NCBI GenBank assembly: GCA_013399115.1
Contig: VXAA01001241.1
Location: 1,075,253 to 1,139,252, forward strand
Direction of reading: 5' to 3'
DNA from: Anseranas semipalmata
Lineage: Eukaryota > Chordata > Aves > Anseriformes > Anseranatidae
Length of the DNA stretch: 64,000 nt
Shown here: positions 28,206 to 41,700 of the stretch, piece after piece
Layout: the number at the start of each line of letters is the position of its first letter
How positions within the stretch are numbered: the stretch's first letter is position 1
Made by a program: the position numbers and the translations under genes
The notes under the pieces: generated by a model
The model's input: only the letters and a program-made list of their open reading frames with translations
What the model was told of the DNA's origin: nothing
The model's database searches: none

Positions 28206-29268
28206 TGAAGGGACTTTTTTAGCAGTTCTGTGCTGGGAAGTTCCGAATGTTTTTTACATGCTGCAGAGCTTTAAATTTACAGTTTCTGAGAGAATAGTGA
28301 TTCAGGCACTGCTTTAGATGGCAAAGGCAACCTGTTTAAAGAGAAACGCAACAGCAGGTAAACTTAGAGATTACTGGCTAACGTAGCTTTCATAGAAATG
28401 TTCCTGCCTCACTCTTGCCGTGTACCTGATACATGACTGTAAGATACTAATGTGGGTCTCCCAGTTTGCTGCTCAGTGCCTCCAGATAAGGTGTGCTCAA
28501 AACTTGGTAAGACTTTGTTGAGCTATCAGCCCTGCTGAATTATCTTTGGATCTGAAAGACTTTCTGCAGACCTGTTTGGTCTCTTACTGTGGGATGGAAA
28601 CTTGCTCTCTTAACCCTCTTATTCCCATGCCGCGCTGCTTTCCGGTGGCAGTGCTCGTACTGTGTGCAGCGTGACAGCTGGAGAGGTGCCGTGGGGCCTG
28701 GCTGCGTGTCCTGTGCTCGCTGCCTGAAGGGCCCTTCGGGTGATGGGCCCCACCACGAAGTCGTGGCCCTGCTGCCAGGTGTGCCCCGTGCTGTGCCATG
28801 GGCTTGTGCGGCGGCTCTGTGGGCCTGTGGCAGTGGGATGCTTGGAGATGTCTGCAAGCTTAATTCTTCCAGGCTTGTGCCGCCCAGCAGTAATACGTTT
28901 GGTTGGTAGTTCTGTTGGTGCAGGCCGAACCTAGCAAGCTGCTCAGAGTCAAAGTGGGGAAAGGAGCGTGGCTTCAGTAACTGAAATCTGCAGGATGCGC
29001 TCAAGGAGTAAGCTTTGTTTTAGCTACACAAGCCTTCAGAGTATTGCTGGATGTGGTCTCTAATAGAAAGCTCGTCAGAGCAATTTTGTGGAAATACTTC
29101 CTTGTTTGGACTGAGTGGGTTACACATTTTTGTGGTACTGAGAAGCTAGTCTAGTTTGGCATTAATGAAACAGAACATCCTGCAATGCAAATGACTGGAG
29201 TTGCATGACAAGTGGTCCCACAGTCCTCATCGCTTGCTATTGATTGTGTAGTCTTAATTATTCATGCT

Positions 29269-29281
29269 ATGCAAATTGCAT
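29269..29281. promoter_or_regulatory. Octamer-like motif ATGCAAATTGCAT
   Basis: A consensus POU-factor octamer ATGCAAAT overlaps a near-palindromic continuation TTGCAT, about 370 bp upstream of exon 2 and next to an AT-rich homeobox-type stretch (CTTAATTATTCATG). Motif presence is directly visible; activity is speculative. Confidence 0.25.
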
Positions 29282-29647
29282 TTCTCATCTTGCTTCTTCT
29301 TGTCTACATATTTTTGATACAGGACTTGCCTGCAAACAATCTTGCTCTTTCAGTGGAGAGACTAGGATTGTTTCTGGCAAAGTTCTTAATGTTCCTTTGT
29401 TGAACAAGTACTGGCTGAGCCAGATGAGGCTTGGGAGTTCTGTCACAGTGAATTCATCTTGCTGCAACTGTAGCTGAAGAAGGAGAAGAGTTTACAGAAT
29501 ATTATTTAATAGGAGCTCTAAAATAGTTTTCAACTTTCTCATAGTCTTATACTGAGTCCCTTGTGCTACTTGTTTGGTGCTCAGTTATTTGGAATTGACA
29601 TATGGGAGTGTTCTTTTATTAATGCTAGATATTATTTTGCATTTCAG

Positions 29648-29757
29648 GTATACTAAACCACTAACCTTTGCAGACTGCATTAGCGATGAATTGCCATTAG
29701 GATGGGAAGAAGCTTATGACCCTCAGGTTGGAGTTTATTACATAGACCACAACACCA
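29648..29757 (+). CDS. WWC1: WWC1 exon 2: start of WW domain 2
   Basis: The acceptor TTTCAG precedes the exon and the donor GTAAGT follows. The first base completes the Arg codon begun in exon 1, and the last base (A) begins the Lys codon finished in exon 3. It encodes [18 protein letters not shown] then [18 protein letters not shown], human residues about 41-76. This holds the first conserved Trp and the central aromatic/His pair (YY, IDH) of the second WW domain. WW domains of KIBRA bind PPxY motifs in LATS1/2, AMOT, PTPN14, dendrin and synaptopodin. Human KIBRA reads GDYFIDH here; this copy reads GVYYIDH, as in WWC2. Confidence 0.97.
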
Positions 29758-32700
29758 GTAAGTGACACATTATTTTACTTTGCAGAGTGATTATTTTGTA
29801 GCTGTGTTAAAATGTACTGAACACAAAACCACAAAATTGAACAGCATGTTTTAGAGTAGATGCAATTCAAATCCTGTCCTTCTGCATCATGGGAGTTACT
29901 TCCCTCTCGCAAGCAGGGATATGAGACTTTTTGTAGTCTTCAGATCAGCAGTCATGTTCAAGCTGATACTGTGAACACACCTCTCTAAGATTTGGCTCTA
30001 CTGAAGAGTCCGACTAGGCAGCAAATGAGTTGGAGTTTGTTCTTAGCCTGGAATTTGTCCTTGTGGCAAGACCATCAGAAACAGTACAAAGGTCTTGTGT
30101 TGATTTCCCTGGCAGGGATAAGCTGAATGACTGCTTGCATGGTTAATGGAGCTCCCTGAGCTGCAAGAGTTCACATTCTCTTTATTAGAGAGGAAACTCT
30201 CAAGTAAGCTTGGGGTATCCTGAATGGTGTGCAAGTAGGAAGAAAGTTAAATTTGAGCTTGTGGGATTTTTATGCTGTATGCTCAAACAAAGCCACTGTT
30301 TGCTGGTTTAATTGCTTGATAGACCAGAAGTGTTATGCTTTACAAGCTCATTTGAATTATATGCAAGAAAATTTAGAACTTGATATGTCGTTACAGATGT
30401 TGTTAGGAAATGTGTTGTGCTGGAGCAAATTCCCTGAAAAAGAAGTCATGATCAAAATAAATCAGTGACTTTTCCTCTCTTTAGAGAACTGCTGTGATTG
30501 CAATCCAGAAGTTCACAACAGAGGCATGTCCAGGCCCTTTCAGAATTAGCTTTTTGTAACTAATGCAAAGAGAAAAGTCTAAAAGACAAAAGTACCTTGA
30601 CATCTGTTTAAAAATAAATAAATAAATAAAAATCTGCTTCTATGACTTCAACTGAGAACTTCAGTTTTTTTCAGCAAGTTGCGAGATCTTTAAACTAAAA
30701 CTGTGTGGAAGTCAACTTCATATGTCTTATCTATTTTCATTCCCTTCCCTTCCTTTCAAAGAGGCCACATTTTCACCTGGCCTGAGATTGCATGTTCCAG
30801 CTTTTACCAACTGCTGGGCATCGCAAATGCAGAATGCAAAAAGCCTATTCCCAAGAAGCACTAACTGCCCTCTGCAATACAAAGATTGTGTCTGCAGATC
30901 TGAAGGTGACGCAAACATTTTTATTTGGAACTTGTCTTCCCAATATCACAGTATTTATGTAGTTTTAGATACTTGTTGGACCTCTTGAGTGTTGCGGCTA
31001 GCAGAAACTGCATCATGTAGTTGGGACAAACAAAATAAGATCTTAGTAGTGCGTTTGAGTTGGCCCCTCTGAATGCACAAAGATCCAGTTTCAGGTCTGA
31101 GGCCTGTGTGGTGCAGGGCAATTATCCCTGGTCCGTGCCACTCAAAAGCACCACAGGCTTCAAGGGAGTCAAGTTATGGCTTCAAACCATGCTGACACCT
31201 GCTTAACAGCAGTTGCTCTTAAAGCTTACCTTCTGTAAGATGCCAGAGGCTACAGTACTTGAACTAGAATTTCAATTAAAAGGTTAAAAAGAAGAGAAAC
31301 AAAATCATGACCCGATTTCTTAAGCCAGCTCTAATTCAAATCATGATAAAGCAAACCATATCCTCTTACCTTCAGCTAATCAAGAGGCTCATCTTTGTGG
31401 TTTGTGTGAAGTATTCTCTGGAGAGTGTCCAAACCTACCTTCCTCTCCAAGGTCTCCTGCAGATTCCTTGTGCAGGAAGGAACCATCAGCAGGGGATGCG
31501 GAAGGGATGGAGGCACATTGCTTCTTGCTGCAGACTAAGTCTTTGAGCCTAATTATCAGAAACAACAGACCTAAATTTAAATCTAAAGCCAGGAGCCATT
31601 TTAAAAAAAAAAAGTGAGATGGAGAACACTTCTAACCTTCTCTCTGAGGCAAAATAAATATGATTAATTTGAATTGGGTACTCAGAATATTTCTAATACA
31701 GTATTCATGCATAGCCCTGAGTGTCTCAGAGTCTGGTAGAACTTCTTTGGCATTTGATTTGCCCAAAGAAACAATGATTTTCTTTCTAGATGCTGAAGTA
31801 AGCATAGTAAGGCTACATTCTTCAGATATGAAGATTTATTTATGACAAGCTCAACATTAAATTAAAAATTGGCAGGACAACAAATGATATAATAACTTGT
31901 ATTTCTGTAGTCCTCACATCTGACTTACGAAAGTATTTTGCACTTCTTAGTAGCTGGGGGCAAATTGAGAGCCCTTGGCCAACATTTTCTTAGATTATGA
32001 TTGCATGTTTGAAAAGCAAAGCTTGGTGCTGCAATCAAGGGGATACAGTTAGTGATTACTAAGAAGGAAGAGGTGAAAGCTTTGTTTGCCTTTTTCTAAA
32101 TAGTTCCAGGACATAGCGGTGTTTCCATCCTGTCTGTGAGCTGGCTGCTGCCAAGCATTTGCTTTGTCAGGTGGTATGTGCATTTGGGGCAGTGTTTTTC
32201 CTTGGAGCGGCTCATTACGGAGTTGCAGGAAAGCTGCTGTGCCTGAGCAGAGAGCTGTGGCAATATCAGCTTACAAGTCAGGTATACAAAAACCGCGTGG
32301 TCTCGTAGCACGCAGCCCCAGACAAGCTAGTTTTCTCCCTCTCTGCCCCCTTGCCATCTTCCCTGCCCTTTCCGCAGGCAGGCTGTGGGGAGGTTTTCGA
32401 GGTGCCTCCCCTCGCTGCACGCACGGGCATGGCGACGGGAAGGATGGGCTGCCAGTGTGCTCCTCAGCAAAGGGTCTGCGGGGGGAACAGAACAGGACTT
32501 CTGGAAAACATCCTTCTGTCCCTAATTACTGTATTACCTGCCAAGAGTGAGGCAGGCCCTGTAAGAGTGAATTCCCTGATTTCTAGTAAGGGGACAAAAC
32601 TTGTAACAGTCTGTGGAAGTGCTTCAGATCTCTCTAGTGTTGTCTTTCCATATCAGAGAAGGTGATGACTTACTCCCCCCGCCATCCCTTCAGTACCATA

Positions 32701-35700
32701 TCCTCAGACAGAAAACTGTAGCTCATGTTCTTCGGGTCAAGTATGAGTGTGGATTATGAATGGTATGTTTGCTCAGGGATGAAGAACTTCCTCTGTCCCT
32801 GGTTTTACAGTGTTCACGTAAAGAGCTGTGGTGGATGAACAGTACTGTATTTATTGTTTGTTGTGCATGCTGTCTGCGTATCAGATAAGCTGCACCATAA
32901 CCTGAATTAAATGCCATGTAAGCTGCTGGATTTCTGAGAGATGAAGGATCATACTCTGGGGGAATGGCGGTAAGATGGTTTTAATTGGGACAGGTCTTTG
33001 AGAGCAAACTTCTCCTTGGATTTGTTCTCAAAATACACAATACTGAATTATTAGTTCTTTTTCACACACACAAGTTTTGAGTTTTATGTTTAAAAATGTG
33101 GCAGCTGTTGGATTTAGAAGTTTTACTCAGTTGTTCCGAGCATCTTCATGTTTGTGTTAGACTGATTTTTCAAAAAGCCTGTTAAGGTTTTCTCTTGCAT
33201 TGGTTTAACGGTGCCTGGTCTGTGTCTTAGCTCCTGTAACAGAGGTGTTCAGGGTGACGAAGCAGACTTTTATGGTCTTTCTCCTGGTGGTTTGTGATGG
33301 AGAGATTTCCCTATAGCAGCTTCCACTGCCCTTCTTGCAATTATAGGAAGAATGGGCTGCTAGTTGAAGGAAAAAAAATGGAAGTAACAAAGCTTGAAGC
33401 CACAGGTACACGTAGGTTCATGACCTAATGTCCTGAATTAGATTTCAAGATTCATGGGTATTTTGCCAACGTATCCATTAAGTGTGAAGCTGAGTCCTGA
33501 ATCATGGTTCATGATGCTTGTTCATGCAATCTGGTCTGGGGAAGCTGCATATTAATGGTTGGACTTGATGATCTTAGAGGTCTTTTCCAGCATAAGTGAT
33601 TCTATGATTCTGTATCAGGAATATCAGGAGCATCTCTCTGGGTAATTTGCAGCAGACTTCCCCCTCTGGTTTAACTGCGGGATAAAGGGAGTTACTCCGT
33701 TTGGATGTAGGTAATGGTTATCTGGAAAATGGGATTTATGGGGCAAGAATAGAGACAGGAGCATGGGATTTTCAGACTCTTACAGTTGATACGCTGCTGT
33801 GTCTTCCGAAGTTTTCCTTTGCTCCCTGTAAGCAAGACTACAGTGTTTGCCTTGGAAGGGCACCAACATCTAGAACTGACACAAGTAGCTGTTTTTTTTC
33901 CCTCAAGTTATTTTGGGGCAGTTTTTCAGGTTTAACTTCAGTATTCACAACAGCTGAAATCCTGCTGCTTCTAGCAGGATCTATAAAAACTTTTTGCTGA
34001 AACTGTTCGGCGAACTATACTGTTAGTCTCTTGAAAGTTTTTTCTTTTTTCTGCTGTAATCATCTTACTTTTGCAGCTTTTGTTCAGGTGGTGCTATGTA
34101 ACTTGAAGCGCTGTGTGTTCTTTTGGGTCTTAAGATACTATTGGAACAAGTTATTGTTGGAGTCTCCTGTTAATTTTCTCCTCAGCATGATCATGGACAG
34201 CTTGTGAAAATGTGGTTCAGTGTTCATCCCTTGGGTAAATTTCTTTATTTCGATTTCTGCTTCTAGGATTATTGTCAAAATGTTCTCTTGCCTAAATCCT
34301 GCATATTGCAGTGTTAGTTTTATGCCTGACTCGCTGAAGAGCTGCTCCTACCTTCCACCATGGCAGCTTTACTAAATATTTAAAGAGGCTCTTAAGATAT
34401 GCTAATTAGATTCCTACTGATAGTTTCAAGCAGCTCCTCTTTATTAATTATTCATTATGTGGTGACTAGGCATGCTTATTCAAGCACGGTGGTTTAGACA
34501 GTTTAGAGCACTTAGTCAAGTGAATATTGGAACCTATTCCAAGTAAGAACATGTGGTAACCTTGAAAGAGAAATGAGAAGTATTTTGGACACTTCTTCAC
34601 AGAAGAGGCAAATACAAATTTGCATAATTAGTATTAGGGCTATCTGCATGTTTGTGCCCTTATACCTCTTCCTTGACTAGAAACCCAAAAAGCAATGTAT
34701 TGGTTGCATTGGGGTAATGGAGATGAAGGTGATGTAGCTGTTCATGACTCTGTTGCCTACGTTACCAAACAATATTTTTATTAAACTCCACCTCCTGTAT
34801 TCTGCAGTGATTTCCTGCTGTGCTTTCTTTCAGTGAGGGAAATGTTTACTCCCCTCCTGAGATGCTGTTTATATAATGCAATTCGAGGCACTTTCACAGA
34901 TGCATTCTGCGATTTAGCAATTCTTTGTTTGTGTTTACCTATGGAATCTGAGTGAGACAATTTTCTTCTCCTTGCTAATAACAGCCGCTTTGCAGCCAAA
35001 GAGAACAGGCAGAGTTGTGATTGCTTTCACGTTGTTGAATGCAGTCATGTGGCAATGAAGTTTTCTGGAAGTTTTTTTATCGGTGAAATAGCAGAGAGAT
35101 TTAATTAGAAATGTTATAAACCAGGTACAATAAAGTTAAGCCTGACGCTCAGCGTCACTCTTCTAGTGCTTATGCGTGCATATGTTTGTGTGGATGTTTT
35201 AAAAGGCAGAACCATGTTGGCTTCAGCAGCAGAGGAAATGTATTATTCTATACAATGAGTCAGAATAGCAGAGCTCGATGGAGTTCATTGTATATCAGTG
35301 ATCACTTTGTAAGGGGGGTGGGAAAAAAAGGGACGTGTCCTTATTCCACTTTTTTCATGGGAGAAGGGGCACAGGGCAATTTTAAAATATTGTCATAAAT
35401 GGTGGAGCTTCTCCAGGCAGCAATATAAGCCTGCATTTTATTGATCTTGTCGCCTTCTGTTTTCTCTTTAAGAAACTACACAGATAGAAGATCCTCGTGT
35501 GCAATGGCGACGGGAGCAGGAACATATGCTGAAAGACTATCTTGTCCTGGCCCAAGAAGCAATTGCTGCACAGAAGGAGATCTATCAAGTGAAACAGCAG
35601 AGGCTTGAATTAGCCCAGCAAGAATATCGGCAGCTGCATGATGTTTGGGAGCACAAACTGGGCTCTCAGACCAGCTGTGAGTATTATCAAGTGACTTCCT

Positions 35701-38700
35701 CAGTCATTACCCTGCTAGGACAGTAAAATGCTGGTCCTCTGATAGAGCACTGGGATATGTTATGTTATGTCATGTCAAATATTCTGCACGTTTGCTTTTG
35801 AGACAAACTGAGCAATAGTTGCTTAACACCTATTTGCTAAAGGATAAATATTATGAACTTTGTTACTGTGGTTTGCTTGCACACTGGAGTCAGTGTGCAG
35901 ATTTTCAGCATGGGCTTCAACAAATGTGGGGAAAAAAAGAGGTGCTCCAGCCCTCTGAGCATCCTCATGGCCTCCTCTGGACCCACTGTAATAGGTCCGT
36001 TTCCTTCTTATGCTGGGGGCCCCAGAGCTGAACGCAGCACTCCAGATGGGGTCTCACAAGAACGGAGCAGAGGGGGAGAATCACCTCCCTCGACCTGCTG
36101 GCCACACTTTTGATGCAGCCCAGGATACAGTTGGCTGTCTGGGATGCAAGTGCACGTTGCCGGCTCGTGTTGAGCTTCTCGTCAAGCAACACCCCCAAGT
36201 TCTTCTCCTCAGAACTGCTCTCAATCCATTCTCCACCCAGCCTGGATTTGTGCTTGGGATTGCCCTGACCCAGGTGCAGGACCTTGCACTTGGCCTTGTT
36301 GAACTTCATGAGGTTTGCCCAGGCCCTCCTCTCAAGCCTGTCTAGCTCTGTCTGGATGAACATAGACAACCTTGTTTTGTGCTCCATATTCTCTGTGACA
36401 GCAAGAAACATCAATACCTATTGCTTCAAAAGGTGGTGCAGAGAAGTTTATAAAAGGCCAAAATCCTCATTGCTGTTACTGGTTAGGAACTGGAAAATGT
36501 CCAGAGGAGGATGCATTTCCTGCAAGTCTTCTAGAAAGTTTTTTTTCTGTAATCCTTACGACTGTATGTTCTTGATAGCCACATCAAAGGACTGACACAC
36601 GTCTTTTCACTCTTTCTGGGTTATATCTTACGGTGGTGAATTCAAGAGGCTCATTCTGTGCCTGATGTTAAGAAGTAATTAAGTAGTTTTGTCATTGAAG
36701 GGTTCTTAAAATTTGAATAGGGTCCCATCCCTCATTTCTGAAGTAAAGTTTTTTGTCTTAAGCAGCACTCTACCTAAATACTGGTGCATTAGAGCAACAC
36801 ATTATGAACGTGAATTGCATTGGTGTGATGCTGTCTATCTGTAAAAACGCAACCAAACAAAGAAGTCTTTTCCCGTGTTTTATAGGGCATAAACTGATGG
36901 CTGCAAAGATCAAAATAACTCCCTTGCCTTACAGCTACCTCTAGCAATATTGCACATTGGGGAGCTTCTGTACCTTCTGAAGCATAAGAGTTTTAACTGC
37001 TGCTGAGAAAAGAGTTCTGCTCTTAATGGGACATTGATTTAATCCGATGTGACACATTGGATGATTGGTCATGTCCTCAAGGCTGTGAGAAGGCTTGCAT
37101 CACATTTTTCAGTTTCTTCTTATTCTTTGCTTTCCTTTTGTTTCTAAATATTCAGTAGATTGTTTACACAACAAGAAAGCCTAAAAAAAATAAAGTAAAC
37201 CTTTATGCAGTGTTTTCCCTTCAGTTGTGCTTCATGCTTTTGGAAATGCAGGACGTGCAAGGCCCTCCTTGCACAGGTGAAAGGCCCACGCCAGCCATGT
37301 GTGGAGGGAGTGATGGGAGGCCTTGATTTATGGTGGGGCTGGTAGAAGAGTAGGCGAGGATGGTAAAGTTGCTGAATACAGTGTTTGTTTTGCTCTAGTG
37401 CTGTCTGGTTCATCATCAAGTTCCAAGTATGACCCGGAGATTCTCAAAGCAGAGATTGCTACCACAAAATCCAGGGTAAGAAGTATGAGTGGACTTTTGC
37501 TTGCCAAAAGTAATCTCATGTATTTCCAAACCTCATGACAAATGTTAAAAAGAGATGCCAAAGCAGTTGAAAGAGCTAATGTTGCCATTCTTTATCTAAG
37601 AGATAAAATATGAGAATTCTCAAATGTTACCAGCTTAGTTTGAAACAATTGTTTTCCTAATAGACTTTAACACTTCCTTGGATGCTGATAGTATATTTTG
37701 CTCCACAGCTGCACGGTGGGGTATTTGACTGCGTGCTGGCTCCTCAGTGCACTGCAGCACCAGAGAGCTGCAAGCTCTCGAGAGAGACTCGCAGCTGTTT
37801 TGTTGTGGGCTCAGTGCAGACTGTTAGCAGCAGCAGCGTGTTCTCTCATGCAGAGCTCAGTTTGGGAAGAAAGGACTGAAGTAAAGTAGGTCAGTCTGGC
37901 CTCTGTGGAGGGATATAAAACAGCAAGCTGTAGGGTCAGTGGATTTACAATATGTATTATCATCCTGCTGTGTTACTCATGCAGTGGGGCCTTTTAATTT
38001 GGTATCTTGGAGAATGACTTGTATCATTGCAGTGTAGCTCCAATTCTGATACTTAACGTATTTTAATGACTAGGAAGAATTTAAACATCAATGAGTAAAA
38101 TCAGCATGTGCTTTCATTGCTGTCCTTTGAATTTTTCTCATCTTCCCTGCTTATGAGGTTGGAACTTCCCTCTAGCCACTGATAATGTCCTGATGAAGAT
38201 GCAGTCAGGGCTGTTAGCTGCTGTTGAGATGGAGTGATTATCTGGAAACTTTGTCTAGAGAGTACTGTCTCAACTGAATAAGTTCTGAATTGAATGAGTA
38301 GTTCTGTACCTAAATATTCATGTAAAGTATTGCTCTAAAAATGTAACACCTTTCTGCAGGTCAATAAACTCAAGAGAGAGGTAGCTCACATGAAGCAAGA
38401 ACTCCAGTACAAAGAGCATGGATTTCAAACACTGAAGAAGTAAGTTTGTTCTGAAGATCTTATTTTCAGTGTAGAACATCTCTGGCTTGTAATACATGCC
38501 TCTCTACATTTATAAATAGCTGCCTAAAGAATATAAGCTGAAATATGGTGCTGCTGAGATCTTTAGGCACATGCAACTCAAAGCCATGGGGTTAGTTTGC
38601 TCAAATGTATGCCTGTATGTGACTGGCTACATCAGAACTGACTTCACAGGGAAAAGATTTTGAACCAAGATCCTATCATTAAATGGTATTCTGTTTTATT

Positions 38701-41700
38701 CAGCGTTGCTCAATACTGATGACACAATACAGCCTATTGCCTTAATAGTCGTTTTGGGGAATGAGGAAAAAATTGGGGTGGAGGGGAAGGGGAGAATAAG
38801 TTTCAGGTACTTACCTTCGTATGAATACACAACTGACATTTCAAGTAAGATCACTGATTAGTATCTTATCAATTTTTTGTAAGTGACAACTTCAGGAAGT
38901 AGTCATTTGAGAAGAGGGAAGGATGAGGTGGCTTGTAATTATGTTGTGCATGTAAATATATCCATGAGTGTGAGGTCTGTGCCTGGTTTTCAAAATCATG
39001 GCTTAAACTAATATAGTTAGTGTACATGGCTAACTTGACATTCTCTGGGTTAGAAACAAGGTAATTAGCAGCAATCTGTCTAAACACTTTTTTTTCCTCT
39101 TTCATCTCTTCCCTTCCTAAGGAGTCAAAGCAATTGTAGGGCTAAAATCAGGGTTTCTAAGTTCAGTGTACTTCTGAGTGGAGTAACTCAGAAGGAACAA
39201 AGAACCCCAGTTATCACTGCTTGTCTTTGTTATACTTAGTGTGATTTCTTACAAATGAATGTCAAGATGTACACATCTAGGATGATTAAATCAATTGCAT
39301 TATATAAAGTGTTAGCTTACTGTATATATATTTTTTTTTTTTAAATTTCCATGCAGAATTGACATGAAAATGTCTGATACTCAAGGTGGCTACAAACTTG
39401 ATGAGGCACAAGCTATTTTAAGTGAAATGAAAGCTCTCAAGAAGGCCATCACATCAGGGGAGAAAGAAAAGCAAGACCTCATTCAGGTATTGAAACAGCA
39501 TGACTTTACAGTATTTTATCTCCATTAGTATAAAGTTGAATTTGAGAAGTAATTTAAGTATTTTGTTTTTCAGATGTGTGATTTAGTTTTTATTAACATA
39601 AAGCAGTTCTGTATTGTGGTTGGACGGCAGCCTTTTTATTCCTCGGGTTTTGGAAATAACTATCATAACTGACAGTAGTAAGCACTTGGTTAGAGATGGG
39701 CTTTTGTCTTAGCGTTTATTGGTCAAGAATGAACCAGTGTGACTGTCAGTTCTGCTGTCAAAGAGCAGATTTCCAGAAGCTGTGAAAAAAATGGCCCATT
39801 TGGTTTGCCTTCTCCAGCAGACTCCTGGCAGAGAGCCTGTCTGCATGTGGGCATGAAAGTGTGCTAATGCCTTGTGCGCTCAGACAGGCAGGCTCCTTCG
39901 TGCTGTGGGAGGAGCAGTCCAGCCATGCCTGACCTCGTGTTAGCAAGGTCTGAGTGCACACACGGAGCAGTCAGACCTTAATCATGTAGTTTTGGCTAAA
40001 GCTGTGTAGCTGCTGAGGTATTTTGAGTGGAAGTGAGCTCATATGATGACTTTCTATGGTTTCAGAGTTTAGCCAGGTTAAAAGACAGCTTCGTGAATGA
40101 CAGAGGATCGCAGTCAGACCTGTGGGCCAGCAGTGTGTCCTTAGAATGCTCCAGCCCTTCGTTACCCAGGCAGTACCTGGATGTCAGCTCCCAGACAGAT
40201 GTTTCAGGAAATGTAAGTAATGTGTGGGAAACCAATTGCATGTGGAAACGTTCCTCTGAACTAGAACAGCACTGCCTTAATATAAGGTTTCAAGCATGGG
40301 CAAGTATCTATGAAATGATACCATCTCCTGGTTTAAACTTCCGTGTGACCTTCATTTTTGTCTGCAGTGTTAATGCATCTCTAAAAGCAGCCTGCTGTTT
40401 CCGCATGCTCTGTCTATTAGAACAACCCAGGTGAGAATAAAAGGAAAGGAAGTTTTACTTTGCATGTAGGTGTAGCTTCTTGAGACATGAATATTCCCCT
40501 AGCTCTTTATAACAGTGATATGCTACTAGACAAGAAACATTCAGCAGCTACATATGGGCTAAGCTCTAATGAGGACTCTTCCCTTAAGAATGCATTTTGC
40601 TTTCAGCTTGTGAATGTTAACGAGTGAGAATGATAGCATATGTGCAGATACTTTGATGCCATTAAACATGTGTAGTGCTGCATAAGCCTTCAGTCCCACT
40701 TGTGCAACAAGATCATAATTGGCAGCCTTGTGCCAGCCTCATCAAGGACTTGAGCAGTGCTGAGGTACATCGTATGTCTCGCAGGACATCACAGAAGTCT
40801 CTCCTGTGAACCTTTACTTAAACATTCGTGGCCATTTTCAGTCTGGGCCATACGTGTGATTAAAGATCTGCAGATTTGGCCGTGATAGGATGTCTCTTGT
40901 CCTTAAGACTTTGCAGCCAAAGTAAGATGTAATCCAAAACAAAATGTGGCACAGCACTTAAAGATTACAATCAACATTTAAGAAGACAGATTACAAAACT
41001 ACTTGTGTGTGCATGAAAATAGAAGCCTGAGATACATGTGGTAGATTCTCCTGTATGGTAAGCGAGGCCAAAGAGCTTCTGAATCTTGTGGGTTTTGAAG
41101 CATTAGAAGCAATCATGAAAAATTTAATCAAGGAAATATTTTCCCATTCTGTGATTGGTTTAACTAGATAAATTAGTCTGACAAGAGCAAGTGTGACTTG
41201 TAACACCATCAATTTCAGTAGGGAATGTCAAAATAGGTGTAGTTATGAAGTTGCTGATTTTATATTTTGTCTCAGTTTATTACCAGCAGCAATAACCAGT
41301 TGGCTGAGAAAGTGAGATTACGCCTTCGGTATGAAGAAGCAAAGAGAAGGTAATTCTTTCATCTGTTTTAACTTTTGGCTGTCATACAGTTTATTCTGAA
41401 GATGCGTTTCAGTAGAAAAGGTGCCACTCGGATTGAAACCCAGAGCTGCTGCTAAATACACATGCTAATTTTTGAGCCAATAAGGCAACAAGCTTTCTGC
41501 GCCAATGTTATCATCTAAGAAATAAATAACCATCCTAGAAATTAGTAAGGAGTGAGTAATACATCAAGAACTCAGTCTAGCCACACCTGCAGGGACATAA
41601 GTGGTTTTCCTGCCTGTTGCCAGTGCTTCCCCATTCCAAATAAGGAGACTGTACTGAAAGGCATGTCCTTACCTTACTCAAAATGTAGTGAATGTTTGCA

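Larger units (their letters stand above)
24551..29647. other. Intron 1, proximal part up to exon 2
   Basis: Non-coding. It contains an 11-bp inverted repeat with a TG-rich loop (24781-24810), an 18-bp perfect palindrome (28188-28205), a GC-rich patch near 28.62-28.85 kb and an ATGCAAAT octamer at 29269-29276. The intron ends in the acceptor TTTCAG at 29642-29647, directly before exon 2. Confidence 0.75.
29758..35472 (+). other. WWC1: Intron 2
   Basis: 5.7-kb intron (donor GTAAGT, acceptor TTTAAG). It carries an (AAAT)n microsatellite at 30610-30632, a GC-rich patch near 32.34-32.5 kb and a CR1 3'-end fragment at about 33531-33615. No other coding signal was found. Confidence 0.9.

Noticed and set aside
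1..29647. Search for WWC1 exon 1 (first WW domain, WIDPRD signature)
   Set aside because: No such sequence was seen on the + strand. Exon 1 is taken to lie upstream of the window. A search of the flanking genome would settle it.
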